Assembly: GCA_028285685.1 (NCBI GenBank)
Contig: JANQOR010000011.1
Span: 16,001-80,000 of the forward strand
Reading direction: 5' to 3'
Length of the DNA stretch: 64,000 bases
Origin: Cyclobacteriaceae bacterium
GTDB lineage: Bacteria > Bacteroidota > Bacteroidia > Cytophagales > Cyclobacteriaceae
Part shown: piece after piece, positions 54,216 through 64,000 of the stretch
Layout: every line of letters begins with the position of its first letter
How positions within the stretch are numbered: the first letter of the stretch is position 1
Program-made: the position numbers and the translations under genes
The notes under the pieces: generated by a model
Told to the model about the DNA's origin: nothing
The model's database searches: none
The model's input: only the letters and a program-made list of their open reading frames with translations

Positions 54216-54245
54216 TTGCTGGAGTGTAGTTTGAATATATCTTCG
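54216..54245 (+). promoter_or_regulatory. Candidate promoter for the LpxB-like gene
   Basis: TTG at 54216-54218, a 19-nt spacer and TATCTTCG at 54238-54245 (one mismatch to TAnnTTTG). Expected leader is only a few nt before the ATG at 54254. Confidence 0.45.
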
Positions 54246-54253
54246 TTTTAGAT

Positions 54254-55228
54254 ATGAAATATATTGTAGTATCATGTAAGGGGAGCTCGCGGTACGAAAC
54301 CAAACTCATTGAACAATTAGAACAGAGGGATTTTCGCGCTGAAATACTGAGGTTAAGTAGGAGAGATAGCAGTGCGTTCTTCCAAATTCACAACATCAAA
54401 AGAAAATTAAAAACATTTGAGCCTGATATTGTTATTGACTTTGAATCCACTAAAAGTGGTAAAAAGCTCTTATCATTTGCTCAATCAATCGGAATAAAGA
54501 CTTGCATTTATTATCCCTTCAATCAATCAGAGGCCAAATATGTCGGCACTAAAGCTAATTTGAATTTGCTTACAAGGCCAACCGGGAAAAGCATGAGACC
54601 ACCTCACGAAAATTACTTCTATATTGGCAACCCTCTTTATGACTTGGTTAAGGATTACGAATTTAACTCCCAATTCTCTCTAGACGAGAATGTGACAAAT
54701 GTGGCGGTGCAATTGGATCTTCAAGGGCTTAGCAAAGAAACTCTAATGCTCATAACAAAGATTGTCGAACAGCTGGATTCATTTAGATTCCATATCTCAA
54801 TTGAGGGCGATGAGGAACATCAAATTGTCAGGAAGTTGAGTAAGTCAGGGAATGTATCGATCTCTACCGGGAGCTCCTATGATCTACTGAAGCACTGCAA
54901 TGCCTCGATCACGACTTACGGAGTTGCTAGCCTGGAGGCTGCCTTCTTGAATTGTCCGCAAATTGTAGTTAGCTCAAAAGGAGGTGGTTTCTTGAGAAAA
55001 ATCAGGCAGGTTTCTTTGGTTAAAGAGTTTGCTGGGAGGGAGATCGTGAAGGAACTGAATACAGTTGATCAGATACTGGACGAACTTAACCTTATCCTCA
55101 ATGATCAGCAGTACTGTGCAAACATGCTAGCTGAATACCAGATTTTGAAGGACAAAATAGGCCATGATCGAGCCTCAAAAAAGGCAGCTCAAATCATCGT
55201 AGATTTTCTAGAATCAGGCAGCCCTTAG
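54254..55228 (+). CDS. LpxB-like GT-B-fold protein (divergent glycosyltransferase)
   Basis: 324 residues. The C-terminal half resembles the GT-B donor-binding region of LpxB/MurG-type enzymes: [33 protein letters not shown], then a segment with the LpxB-like ending [15 protein letters not shown]. The N-terminal half has a Rossmann-like pattern ([30 protein letters not shown]). It is shorter than true LpxB and lacks its typical glycine-rich loop, so it may be an LpxB-related transferase acting on another sugar nucleotide, or an inactive relative. It overlaps the convergent clpX by 15 nt. Confidence 0.6.
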   Translation: MKYIVVSCKGSSRYETKLIEQLEQRDFRAEILRLSRRDSSAFFQIHNIKRKLKTFEPDIVIDFESTKSGKKLLSFAQSIGIKTCIYYPFNQSEAKYVGTKANLNLLTRPTGKSMRPPHENYFYIGNPLYDLVKDYEFNSQFSLDENVTNVAVQLDLQGLSKETLMLITKIVEQLDSFRFHISIEGDEEHQIVRKLSKSGNVSISTGSSYDLLKHCNASITTYGVASLEAAFLNCPQIVVSSKGGGFLRKIRQVSLVKEFAGREIVKELNTVDQILDELNLILNDQQYCANMLAEYQILKDKIGHDRASKKAAQIIVDFLESGSP

Positions 55229-56443
55229 TTTGTTGAATTTCGATTTTTCGAATTTCTCAGTCGCGTAGTCTTTGGTGATGACAATCTCCTTAATGTCTTT
55301 GTTCGACGGTAATTCAAACATTGCATCAGTGATGATTGCCTCACAGATGGACCTGAGACCTCTTGCACCCAGTTTGAATTCCAGAGCTTTGCCGACAATG
55401 TAGTCCAGAGCTTTATCCTTTATTTCAAGTTTGACATCCTCCATTTCAAAGAGCTTGGTATACTGTTTGATCAAAGCATTTTTGGGTTCTGTCAAAATTT
55501 GCTTCAGCGCTTCCTCATTCAATGGATCAAGGTGAGTGAGAACAGGTAGACGACCGATCAATTCAGGAATTAGCCCATAACTCTTGATGTCTTGAGCAGT
55601 AATGTACTGCAGTAAATTTTCCTTATCTATAACTCCTGAATTAAAATCATTGTCGCTGGCAAAACCGATAGGCTTGGTATTCAGTCTGTTTGCAATATGC
55701 CTTTCAATGCCATCAAAAGCACCACCACAAATAAAGAGAATGTGCTCAGTATTTACTGTGATCATTTTTTGATCTGGATGCTTTCTACCTCCTTGAGGTG
55801 GCACGTTCACAGAAGTACCTTCCAACAGCTTTAGAAGCGCTTGCTGAACTCCCTCACCGCTAACATCTCTGGTAATGGAAGGGTTATCAGATTTTCTGGC
55901 AATCTTATCAAGTTCATCAATGTAGACAATTCCCTTTTCGGCTGCATCTACGTCGTAGTTGGCAGACTGTAGCAGCCTCGTTAGAATGCTTTCGACATCC
56001 TCACCTACGTAGCCCGCTTCTGTTAACACCGTCGCATCTGCAATGCAAAAAGGAACTTGTAAGATCTTGGCTAGTGTTCTGGCTAGATATGTTTTCCCAG
56101 TACCAGTTTGCCCTACCATCACGATATTTGATTTTTCAATCACAATATCATCGTTGTCATTCTTTTGCATCAGTCGCTTATAGTGATTGTAAACAGCAAC
56201 TGAAATATATTTTTTGGCTTCATCCTGTCCAATAACAAACTCATCGAGATGAGCTTTCATATCAGCTGGCTTGATCAACTTAAAATTGGGAGCCTCCGTG
56301 TCGGAAGTCGTCTTAAGCTCTTCATTTAAGATTTGCTGCGCCTGCGCAATGCACTTGTCACAAATATGTGCATGGATACCTGAGATCATGAGATCTACAT
56401 CCTTCTTGTTTCTTCCACAAAAGCTGCACGTTACTTGAGCCAT
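55214..56443 (-). CDS. clpX: ATP-dependent Clp protease ATP-binding subunit ClpX
   Basis: 409 residues. An N-terminal zinc-binding domain has C6, C9, C28 and C31; the AAA+ core has Walker A GQTGTGKT and Walker [11 protein letters not shown], followed by sensor and C-terminal helical domains. It unfolds substrates and feeds them to ClpP. It begins 6 nt after clpP on the same strand. Its 3' end overlaps the convergent LpxB-like gene by 15 nt. Confidence 0.97.
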   Translation of the reverse strand: MAQVTCSFCGRNKKDVDLMISGIHAHICDKCIAQAQQILNEELKTTSDTEAPNFKLIKPADMKAHLDEFVIGQDEAKKYISVAVYNHYKRLMQKNDNDDIVIEKSNIVMVGQTGTGKTYLARTLAKILQVPFCIADATVLTEAGYVGEDVESILTRLLQSANYDVDAAEKGIVYIDELDKIARKSDNPSITRDVSGEGVQQALLKLLEGTSVNVPPQGGRKHPDQKMITVNTEHILFICGGAFDGIERHIANRLNTKPIGFASDNDFNSGVIDKENLLQYITAQDIKSYGLIPELIGRLPVLTHLDPLNEEALKQILTEPKNALIKQYTKLFEMEDVKLEIKDKALDYIVGKALEFKLGARGLRSICEAIITDAMFELPSNKDIKEIVITKDYATEKFEKSKFNKLRAA

Positions 56444-56449
56444 AATTAT

Positions 56450-57118
56450 TTAGTTTTTATGAAGAACCTCATCTATAAGTCCATAGGTCTTAGCGTCTTC
56501 CGCACGCATCCAATAGTCCCTGTCTGAGTCCTTCTCTATCTCTTTATATGTTTTCCCCGAATGCTTGGAAAGAATTTCATAGAGGTCTTTGCGTAGTTCT
56601 TGCATCTGCTTTAAGGTAATTTCCATGTCTCGTGATTGGCCTTGCATTCCACCGCTTGGCTGATGGATCATGATTCGAGCATGAGGTAGTGCCGATCTCT
56701 TTTTTTCAGCTCCACCAGCTAATAATACGGCAGCCATGGAAGCGGCCATGCCTGTGCATATCGTTGCAACATCCGGACCCACGTATTGCATGGTGTCGTA
56801 CATACCCAATCCTGCATAGACCGATCCCCCTGGGCTATTCACATAAAGCAGAATATCCTTCTTTGAGTCAACCGATTCGAGAAATAAGAGTTGAGCAGTA
56901 ATAATGTTGGCAATATTTTCTTCAACCTGCATTCCTAAAAAAATGATCCGGTCCATAATTAATCGTGAGAAGACGTCAATTTCAGCAAATCGTGTTGGCC
57001 TCTCCTCGATCACGGATCGGGTCATAGATTCTACATGATGAACATAGTCATCAAAAGCTGTGCCGCTTATTTTTTGATCCTTTACTGCGAATTTTCTTAA
57101 TTCTTCGGTATTTATCAT
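56450..57118 (-). CDS. clpP: ATP-dependent Clp protease proteolytic subunit ClpP
   Basis: 222 residues. Serine protease triad S127 (GMAASMAA), H152 (IHQPSGG) and D201 (SDRDYWM), with the S-H-D spacing of ClpP. It forms the tetradecameric chamber used by ClpX. An intrinsic terminator separates it from tig, so clpPX can be transcribed apart from trigger factor; no strong -7 match was seen in the gap. Confidence 0.97.
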   Translation of the reverse strand: MINTEELRKFAVKDQKISGTAFDDYVHHVESMTRSVIEERPTRFAEIDVFSRLIMDRIIFLGMQVEENIANIITAQLLFLESVDSKKDILLYVNSPGGSVYAGLGMYDTMQYVGPDVATICTGMAASMAAVLLAGGAEKKRSALPHARIMIHQPSGGMQGQSRDMEITLKQMQELRKDLYEILSKHSGKTYKEIEKDSDRDYWMRAEDAKTYGLIDEVLHKN

Positions 57119-57141
57119 TTTTCAAATTGGATGAATGTTGT

Positions 57142-57174
57142 AAAAATAAAAAAGTCCCTAGTTAATAGAGACTT
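57142..57174 (-). terminator. Intrinsic terminator after tig
   Basis: On the minus strand AAGTCTCTA and TAGGGACTT form a 9-bp stem (one G-U) around a 5-nt loop, followed by a T-rich tract at 57151-57142. It lies between tig and clpP. Confidence 0.8.
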
Positions 57175-57208
57175 ATTTGTAACTGTTTTCGATGAGTCTT
57201 AGTTCCTC

Positions 57209-58522
57209 CTACAGTTTTCTGAATTCATCAAGACTCACCTGTTTTTCCTTAATAGTGATCTCATTTTTTATGTAATCGACAACCTTGTTGCTTTGAACTC
57301 TATTAAACACTTTCATATAGTTCTCCCCATTTTCAGCTTGCAGGTAGTTATCTGCAAACTTGTCAAGTTGATCATTCATCTCAGGCAATCCCGAACCCGC
57401 GAACTGCTGCTTTATCAACTCTTTAGCCTCATTAGTTACGTCCTCATGTTCAACTTTGATCTGTTCATCCTTTAATACTTTGTTGCGGATCAATGACCAG
57501 CGTAGCTCTTTGGCGTAGGTTCCATATTCCAGGTCTAAAAGTTCCTCTGTCAGATTTTCGTTTGTCTTTAAAAGCCAATTTTTTAAGAACTCATCTGGCA
57601 AGTCGATTTTTGCTTTCTCAGCAAGTTTGTCTATCAATTGAACTTCAAAAAACTTCTCGCTTTCCGATTGATAGTTCCTAGAAACGGCTTCCTTGACTTT
57701 GTTGCGGAACTCCTGCTCATCGTTGACATTACCTTCACCAAATGATTTATCAAATAATGTTTGATCAACAGGTGCAAGTCGGTGATGACTAATTCCCTTT
57801 AATCGAAAGTCAAACTTTCTTAATTTTTTGAAGTCATCTTCAGCTAATCGAACCTGACTTTTTATGGCATTTTCATTCTTGAAGCTCTTTCTTGCATCTA
57901 ACTGAACTTTGGCCTCTAATTCAATACCTGTCAGTTTTTTTAAGTAGGACTTATCGACGTCTCTTAGGTCAATGCTTATCTCATGGTTGATCAGACCATC
58001 AGAACTTGTCGCTTGTCCGTATAAGGTATCTTTTTCGGAACTAATGCTAGGGTTCTCAGTTTCTCCAAATTGTCTCTGAAGGTTTTCTATCGTTTCATCA
58101 ATGACAGCATCATCTACTTTGATGGAATACTTTTCTGCTTTTAGCTTCTTGTCAATCTTCAACTCAAAGGGCTCCGCATAACCAATTTGGTAAGTGAATT
58201 CAAAAACATCCTGATTTTCCCAGTCATACGAATCGTCTTTTTTTTCTGGTAGAGGTTCACCAAGAAATTGAGTTTCTCCTTCCCTCAAATAGCTATTTAG
58301 CTTTTCAGAAACCAGCTTGTTGATTTCCTCCACGATTAAGGCAGATCCATACATCTTTCGAATCATGCCTGCTGGAACTTTGCCCTTTCTAAAACCTTTG
58401 ATATTAGCAGTTCGGCTATATTCCTTAATTTTTTGATCTACACCCGGTTGAAAATCAGCCTTGTTTACGCTAATTTTAATAAGCCCTTGTGTTTTGTCTG
58501 TTTTGTCAAAAGAAATCTCCAA
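57209..58522 (-). CDS. tig: Trigger factor
   Basis: 437 residues. The ribosome-binding N-domain has the signature IKGFRKGKVPAGMIRKMYG; the central FKBP-like PPIase region is poorly conserved, as usual in Bacteroidota, and the C-terminal chaperone arms follow. It binds nascent chains at the exit tunnel. The start is TTG (58522): the next residues MEISFDKTDKTQGL align with the usual N-terminus and no ATG is near. It sits between the tRNA-Leu terminator and its own terminator, in the common tig-clpP-clpX order. Confidence 0.94.
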   Translation of the reverse strand: MEISFDKTDKTQGLIKISVNKADFQPGVDQKIKEYSRTANIKGFRKGKVPAGMIRKMYGSALIVEEINKLVSEKLNSYLREGETQFLGEPLPEKKDDSYDWENQDVFEFTYQIGYAEPFELKIDKKLKAEKYSIKVDDAVIDETIENLQRQFGETENPSISSEKDTLYGQATSSDGLINHEISIDLRDVDKSYLKKLTGIELEAKVQLDARKSFKNENAIKSQVRLAEDDFKKLRKFDFRLKGISHHRLAPVDQTLFDKSFGEGNVNDEQEFRNKVKEAVSRNYQSESEKFFEVQLIDKLAEKAKIDLPDEFLKNWLLKTNENLTEELLDLEYGTYAKELRWSLIRNKVLKDEQIKVEHEDVTNEAKELIKQQFAGSGLPEMNDQLDKFADNYLQAENGENYMKVFNRVQSNKVVDYIKNEITIKEKQVSLDEFRKL

Positions 58523-58544
58523 CGTGTTAATATTTGGTTATTGT

Positions 58545-58611
58545 AAAATAAAAACCCTCTTGCAGGTCCCCGTCCCAATAGCTATCGGGATCGAGATTCG
58601 GAAAGAGGGTT
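58545..58611 (-). terminator. Intrinsic terminator after tRNA-Leu with an insertion in its loop
   Basis: On the minus strand AACCCTCTT (58611-58603) pairs perfectly with AAGAGGGTT (58561-58553), then TTTATTTT. The 41-nt loop contains a second palindrome (58573-58590), making a long or two-tiered hairpin. Confidence 0.75.
58573..58590. repeat. 18-bp palindrome TCCCAATAGCTATCGGGA
   Basis: Two 9-bp half-sites with one mismatch (a G-U pair in minus-strand RNA). From memory, palindromes of the type CCCGATAGCTATCGGG recur in intergenic DNA of many Bacteroidota, so this looks like a REP-like element. Only one copy is seen here. Confidence 0.55.
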
Positions 58612-58620
58612 GCTTTAATG

Positions 58621-58702
58621 TGCGGATGGAGGGACTCGAACCCCCATGCCTCGCGGCGCTAGATCCTAAGTCTAGTGCGTCTACCAATTTCGCCACATCC
58701 GC
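58621..58702 (-). tRNA. tRNA-Leu (UAG anticodon)
   Basis: 82 nt with a 7-bp acceptor stem (GCGGATG / CATCCGC), the D-loop AATTGGTAGACGC, anticodon stem CTAGA/TCTAG with loop CTTAGGA (anticodon TAG), a long variable arm typical of tRNA-Leu, and the T-arm GGGGGTTCGAGTCCCTC. The discriminator is A; the full CCA end is not encoded. It reads CUA codons. A good promoter lies upstream and a terminator downstream. Confidence 0.96.
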
Positions 58703-58747
58703 TTATTTTTTCATAGCCTTATTTGAAGCATCGAAAAAATTGGAACG

Positions 58748-58777
58748 CAAATTTAGGGAATATTTTTTATTGAGCAA
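58748..58777 (-). promoter_or_regulatory. tRNA-Leu promoter (TTG-N19-TAAATTTG)
   Basis: On the minus strand TTG (58777-58775), a 19-nt spacer and TAAATTTG (58755-58748), an exact match to the Bacteroidota consensus. The tRNA 5' end is about 42 nt downstream of the expected start. A weaker plus-strand box TATTTTTT (58761-58768) for relA lies within it. Confidence 0.7.
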
Positions 58778-58799
58778 GGTTGTAGAACGTATTTAGTAC

Positions 58800-61007
58800 A
58801 TGGTTGTAGAAGAAGATTTAGAAGAAGAAAGAAAACAGATTATTCGACGCTATCGGCGGATGCTTAGAAAGGCTAAGCCAATCTTGAAGGATGGGGATGC
58901 GAAGCTAATCAAGAAGGCCTTTAATACTTCCATGGAGGCACATAGCGGGATGAGAAGAAAGTCTGGTGAACCGTATATTTTCCACCCGCTGGAAGTCGCA
59001 GAAATATGCATATCCGAAATAGGTTTAGGTACCACCTCCATCATTTCTGCGCTATTGCACGATGTAGTTGAAGATACAGACTACGAAATTGAAGACATCG
59101 AACGGCTTTTTGGACCCAAGGTAGCTACGATCATAGACGGCTTAACCAAAATATCAGGAGTATTCGAATATGGAAGTTCTCAACAGGCCGAGAACTTCAG
59201 GAAAATGCTCCTCACGCTTTCCGACGATGTCCGAGTGATCCTTATCAAGCTTGCTGACCGGCTCCATAACATGCGAACACTTGAGAGCATGCCTAGGAAT
59301 AAGCAATTGAAAATTGCGAATGAAACGATTTATTTATACGCACCACTAGCTCACCGACTGGGCTTGTACGCTTTCAAATCGGAAATGGAAGATCTGTATT
59401 TGAAGTACAGTGAACTCGAAATCTACCAGGAAATCACACAAAAAATTAATGCGACTAAGGATGCTAGGGGAAAGTTCATCAGGGGTTTCATTAAGCCGAT
59501 AAAAGACAACCTTACCAAATTGGATGTAGACTACGAGATAAAGGGACGTCCTAAATCTGTGTATTCCATTTGGAATAAGATGAAAAAGCAGGCCGTACCC
59601 TTTGAGGAGGTATATGATCTCTTTGCTGTCCGGATTATCCTCGATGTACCGATAGAACTTGAAAAGTCCTTATGCTGGCAAGTCTACTCCTTTGTGACGG
59701 ACTACTACCAGCCGAACCCTGACCGATTAAGAGATTGGATTAGTATCCCAAAGGCGAACGGGTACGAATCGCTGCATACAACAGTGATGAGTGATAAAGG
59801 GCAATGGGTTGAAGTTCAAATCCGAACTAAGCGCATGGATGAAATAGCAGAGAAGGGATATGCTGCTCATTGGAAATACAAGGGTGACTCAAATAACGCT
59901 GTAGAATCGGGCCTAGAAATGTGGATAGGAAAGGTGCGGGAGATCTTGGAGCAAAATGATGGAAGCGCTATTGAATTTATTGACGACTTCAGATCAAACC
60001 TCTATTCAGATGAAGTTTTTGTTTTCACCCCCAAGGGTGATCTTGTGACTCTCCCTGCCGACGCAACCGCATTAGACTTTGCATTTGATATTCATACTGA
60101 AGTCGGGTCTCGCTGCTTAGGAGCAAAAGTCAATCAGAAGCTGGTTCCACTCAATTTTAAACTTAAGAACGGAGATCAAGTCGAAATACTAACATCGAAA
60201 AAGCAACGACCTAATGAAAGCTGGCTACAATATGTGGTTAGCTCAAAAGCAAAATCTAAAATCAAAGATGCACTTAAAGAGGAGCGAAAAAGTATCATTG
60301 ATGATGGAAGAGAAGTGGTCAAGAGAAAGCTGAAGCAATTGAAGATGGAGTATCATCAGGATAATCTTCAGCGGATTGCGGATTTTTTTGAAGCTAAATC
60401 TGTCCCTGATCTTTTTTACCTGATAGGTGTTGGTAAAATCGATCATTCACTGATTAAGTCTTTCAAGAAAGCAGAAAATAAAAAACCAGATCCTGTAAAA
60501 GGCATTGAGGAAATCAATCAACTAGAGGAGAAGCTTAGAAAGTCAAAAGCGAAGGGTGATGATCTCTTACTGCTAGGGGATGATTTGAATATCGTTGATT
60601 ACAAATTTTCAAAGTGCTGCAATCCTATTCCCGGCGATGACGTTTTTGGATTTATTACTGTAAGTGATGGCGTGAAGATCCATCGGACCACTTGTCCGAA
60701 TGCAGCAGAACTTTTATCCAAGTATGGCTATAGGATATTAAAAGCCAAATGGGCTTCTTCAAGGAAGCACTCCTTTGAAGCTGCACTATCTATTATAGGA
60801 ACTGATAGGATAGGATTAATAAGTGACGTTTCTAATGTTATTTCATCAGAGCTAAAAGTGAACATGAGGTCGTTATCAATCAATACAGAAGGCGGAATTT
60901 TTGAAGGAAATATCCAGTTGTATGTTGAAGACACAAATCACATTGGTACGTTGATAAAGAAACTTGAAAAAGTTCAAGGAGTAGTTAAAGTGTCCAGATT
61001 AGATTAA
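58800..61007 (+). CDS. Bifunctional (p)ppGpp synthetase/hydrolase, RelA/SpoT family
   Basis: 735 residues. An HD hydrolase domain (HPLEVAEICISEIGL; ALLHDVVEDTDYE; KLADRLHNMRTL) is followed by the synthetase domain (NGYESLHTTVMSDKGQWVEVQIRT), TGS (FTPKGDLVTLPADATALDFAFDIHTEVG), a zinc-finger-like region (KFSKCCNPIPGDDVFGFI) and a C-terminal ACT domain. Both the HD residues and the synthetase motif are intact, so it should make and degrade (p)ppGpp. It heads a run of four plus-strand genes ending in purA. Confidence 0.96.
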   Translation: MVVEEDLEEERKQIIRRYRRMLRKAKPILKDGDAKLIKKAFNTSMEAHSGMRRKSGEPYIFHPLEVAEICISEIGLGTTSIISALLHDVVEDTDYEIEDIERLFGPKVATIIDGLTKISGVFEYGSSQQAENFRKMLLTLSDDVRVILIKLADRLHNMRTLESMPRNKQLKIANETIYLYAPLAHRLGLYAFKSEMEDLYLKYSELEIYQEITQKINATKDARGKFIRGFIKPIKDNLTKLDVDYEIKGRPKSVYSIWNKMKKQAVPFEEVYDLFAVRIILDVPIELEKSLCWQVYSFVTDYYQPNPDRLRDWISIPKANGYESLHTTVMSDKGQWVEVQIRTKRMDEIAEKGYAAHWKYKGDSNNAVESGLEMWIGKVREILEQNDGSAIEFIDDFRSNLYSDEVFVFTPKGDLVTLPADATALDFAFDIHTEVGSRCLGAKVNQKLVPLNFKLKNGDQVEILTSKKQRPNESWLQYVVSSKAKSKIKDALKEERKSIIDDGREVVKRKLKQLKMEYHQDNLQRIADFFEAKSVPDLFYLIGVGKIDHSLIKSFKKAENKKPDPVKGIEEINQLEEKLRKSKAKGDDLLLLGDDLNIVDYKFSKCCNPIPGDDVFGFITVSDGVKIHRTTCPNAAELLSKYGYRILKAKWASSRKHSFEAALSIIGTDRIGLISDVSNVISSELKVNMRSLSINTEGGIFEGNIQLYVEDTNHIGTLIKKLEKVQGVVKVSRLD

Positions 61008-61025
61008 TCAAGATCACGCATCACT

Positions 61026-61033
61026 TATATTTG
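61026..61033 (+). promoter_or_regulatory. Candidate fur -7 element (TATATTTG)
   Basis: Exact TAnnTTTG match whose last base is 4 nt before the fur ATG (61038), so a message from it would be leaderless. It could give fur-STAS-purA expression independent of relA. Confidence 0.5.
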
Positions 61034-61037
61034 TAAT

Positions 61038-61498
61038 ATGGTTGCAGAGGATACACTTGAGGAAGTAAAAAAGATCTTTCAAGCGCACTTGGAGACGAAG
61101 AATCTCAGGAAAACGCCTGAACGCTTCGCTATTCTTGAGGAGATCTATTCGAAGGAGGGCCATTTCGATGTGGAGGCTTTATATGTGAGCATGAAGGACA
61201 AAAATTATCGCGTCAGTCGGGCCACGGTTTACAATACCTTAGACCTTCTTGTTGATTGTGATTTGGTTACAAAGCATCAATTTGGGAAGAACCTTGCGCA
61301 GTTTGAAAAATCGTATGGTTTTAGACAACACGATCATCTAATATGTACCGATTGCAACAAGGTGCATGAGTTCTGCGATCCACGCATTCAAAACATTCAA
61401 AATACCGTTGGTCAACTTTTGCAATTCAACGTTCTTCATCACTCGTTGATCCTTTACGGAAGTTGCACCAAGAAAAACTGTGAAAACAAACTATCAGC

Positions 61499-61502
<4 letters not shown>
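61038..61502 (+). CDS. Fur family transcriptional regulator
   Basis: 154 residues. The winged helix (LRKTPERFAILEEIYSKEGHFDVEALYVSM; YRVSRATVYNTLDLLVDCDLV) is followed by a dimerisation domain with zinc-site cysteines in CTDCNKVHEFC and GSCTKKNC and histidines in QHDHLIC. Members regulate iron, zinc, manganese or peroxide responses; the sequence cannot tell Fur from PerR or Zur with certainty. Its TGA overlaps the STAS start (ATGA). Confidence 0.9.
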
Positions 61503-63105
<1,603 letters not shown>

Positions 63106-63145
63106 AAAAAAGAGATTCGGGATTCGTTCAAGTCTTCGCTTTTGT

Positions 63146-63153
63146 TATCTTTG
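63146..63153 (+). promoter_or_regulatory. rRNA promoter P1 -7 element (TATCTTTG)
   Basis: Exact TAnnTTTG match 41 nt after purA, followed by CCGTCCGCTTC. Only a TTC (63123-63125, 20-nt spacing) fits the -33 position. Confidence 0.7.
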
Positions 63154-63226
63154 CCGTCCGCTTCAGAAAAAAGTTTTTGGAGTCGACAATAGCCAAAAAA
63201 TAATTTGAAATATTTTTCTGAAATAC

Positions 63227-63258
63227 TTGCGGTAGCAAAATAATTGTTTCTATCTTTG
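63227..63258 (+). promoter_or_regulatory. rRNA promoter P2 (TTG-N21-TATCTTTG)
   Basis: TTG at 63227-63229 and TATCTTTG at 63251-63258, followed by CGTCCGCTTTC. The -7 box and the following GTCCGCTT are almost the same as at P1, so the promoter appears duplicated in tandem. Confidence 0.8.
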
Positions 63259-63343
63259 CGTCCGCTTTCGGAAGGAAGGCTAAGAAAAGAGCTAAAAATT
63301 GTCAAAATTTTTTGTCTCTCATTGCTTGAAAAGTCAGGCAAAA

Positions 63344-63355
63344 GTTCTTTGAACA
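63344..63355 (+). promoter_or_regulatory. boxA-like antitermination element in the rRNA leader
   Basis: GTTCTTTGAACA resembles the conserved boxA (TGCTCTTTAACA type), located about 90 nt before the 16S start, the usual place for NusB/NusE loading. Confidence 0.6.
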
Positions 63356-63445
63356 GATGTAAACTATGTAGCAAAAAATAGCTCCAACCTTAATATTCTA
63401 TTTGAGGTTAGTAGCCAGGTTTAAACAATACATTAAGATTTATAT

Positions 63446-64000
<555 letters not shown>

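Noticed and set aside
54254-55228. Calling this gene lpxB
   Set aside because: The C-terminal half resembles LpxB, but the protein is shorter and lacks the usual glycine-rich segments; no lipid A genes are nearby.
58461-58796. A 111-codon plus-strand open frame containing GLEPPCLAALDPKSSASTNFATSA
   Set aside because: It is the antisense translation of tRNA-Leu and flanking terminator, a well-known kind of false protein call.

Overview
The window comes from a member of the Bacteroidota, most likely order Cytophagales. Supporting evidence is a Bacteroidota-type 16S rRNA 5' part at the right end, two SusC/SusD pairs, type IX secretion (T9SS) C-terminal sorting domains on three proteins, and promoters of the Bacteroidota form (TTG near -33, TAnnTTTG near -7). 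Genus cannot be settled from 555 nt of 16S. No prophage, insertion sequence or CRISPR array was seen. Coding density is high, and gene starts often sit almost directly on a -7 element, so several mRNAs look leaderless or nearly so.

Left part (1-31.5 kb) is mostly core metabolism and housekeeping. It holds the end of an outer-membrane barrel gene, a PAP2-like membrane protein with rpoN (sigma-54), divergent asnS, a sterol-desaturase-family hydroxylase, a MacB-type permease with its PadR regulator, pgk, a long-chain polyprenyl diphosphate synthase joined to a T9SS-exported vanadium-haloperoxidase-like protein, a glycerophospholipid pair (acyltransferase and gpsA), an ECF42 sigma factor with its YciI/DGPF partner, an S9 peptidase, a serine hydrolase with an AraC regulator, a phosphopantetheinyl transferase, a WD40 protein with a DivIVA-domain protein, folB, an IscA-like protein without the usual C-terminal cysteines, dtd, lepA, folD and queE.

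Middle part (32-54 kb) is the most distinctive. A TPR / beta-propeller / CRD / OmpA protein with the domain order of the T9SS component PorE precedes two side-by-side SusCD loci of the same plan: SusC, SusD, a beta-sandwich lipoprotein (plus a FAS1 lipoprotein in the first), then an intrinsic terminator, a T9SS-sorted protease (M43-type metalloprotease in one, S8 subtilase in the other), and a small secreted protein translationally coupled to the protease. No glycoside hydrolase is present. I infer peptide or protein acquisition loci in which surface proteolysis feeds TonB-dependent import.

Right part (54-64 kb) has an LpxB-like glycosyltransferase-fold protein, then clpX, clpP, tig and tRNA-Leu(UAG) on the minus strand, and a compact relA/spoT-fur-STAS-purA run on the plus strand, followed by tandem rRNA promoters and the start of the 16S gene.

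The strongest non-coding observation is that divergent gene pairs are driven by back-to-back -7 elements (CAAAnnTA ... TAnnTTTG). In two cases the boxes are one base apart and the minus-strand start codon lies at the expected transcription start. Promoter and terminator calls rest on consensus matches and base pairing read by eye, not on measured transcripts.
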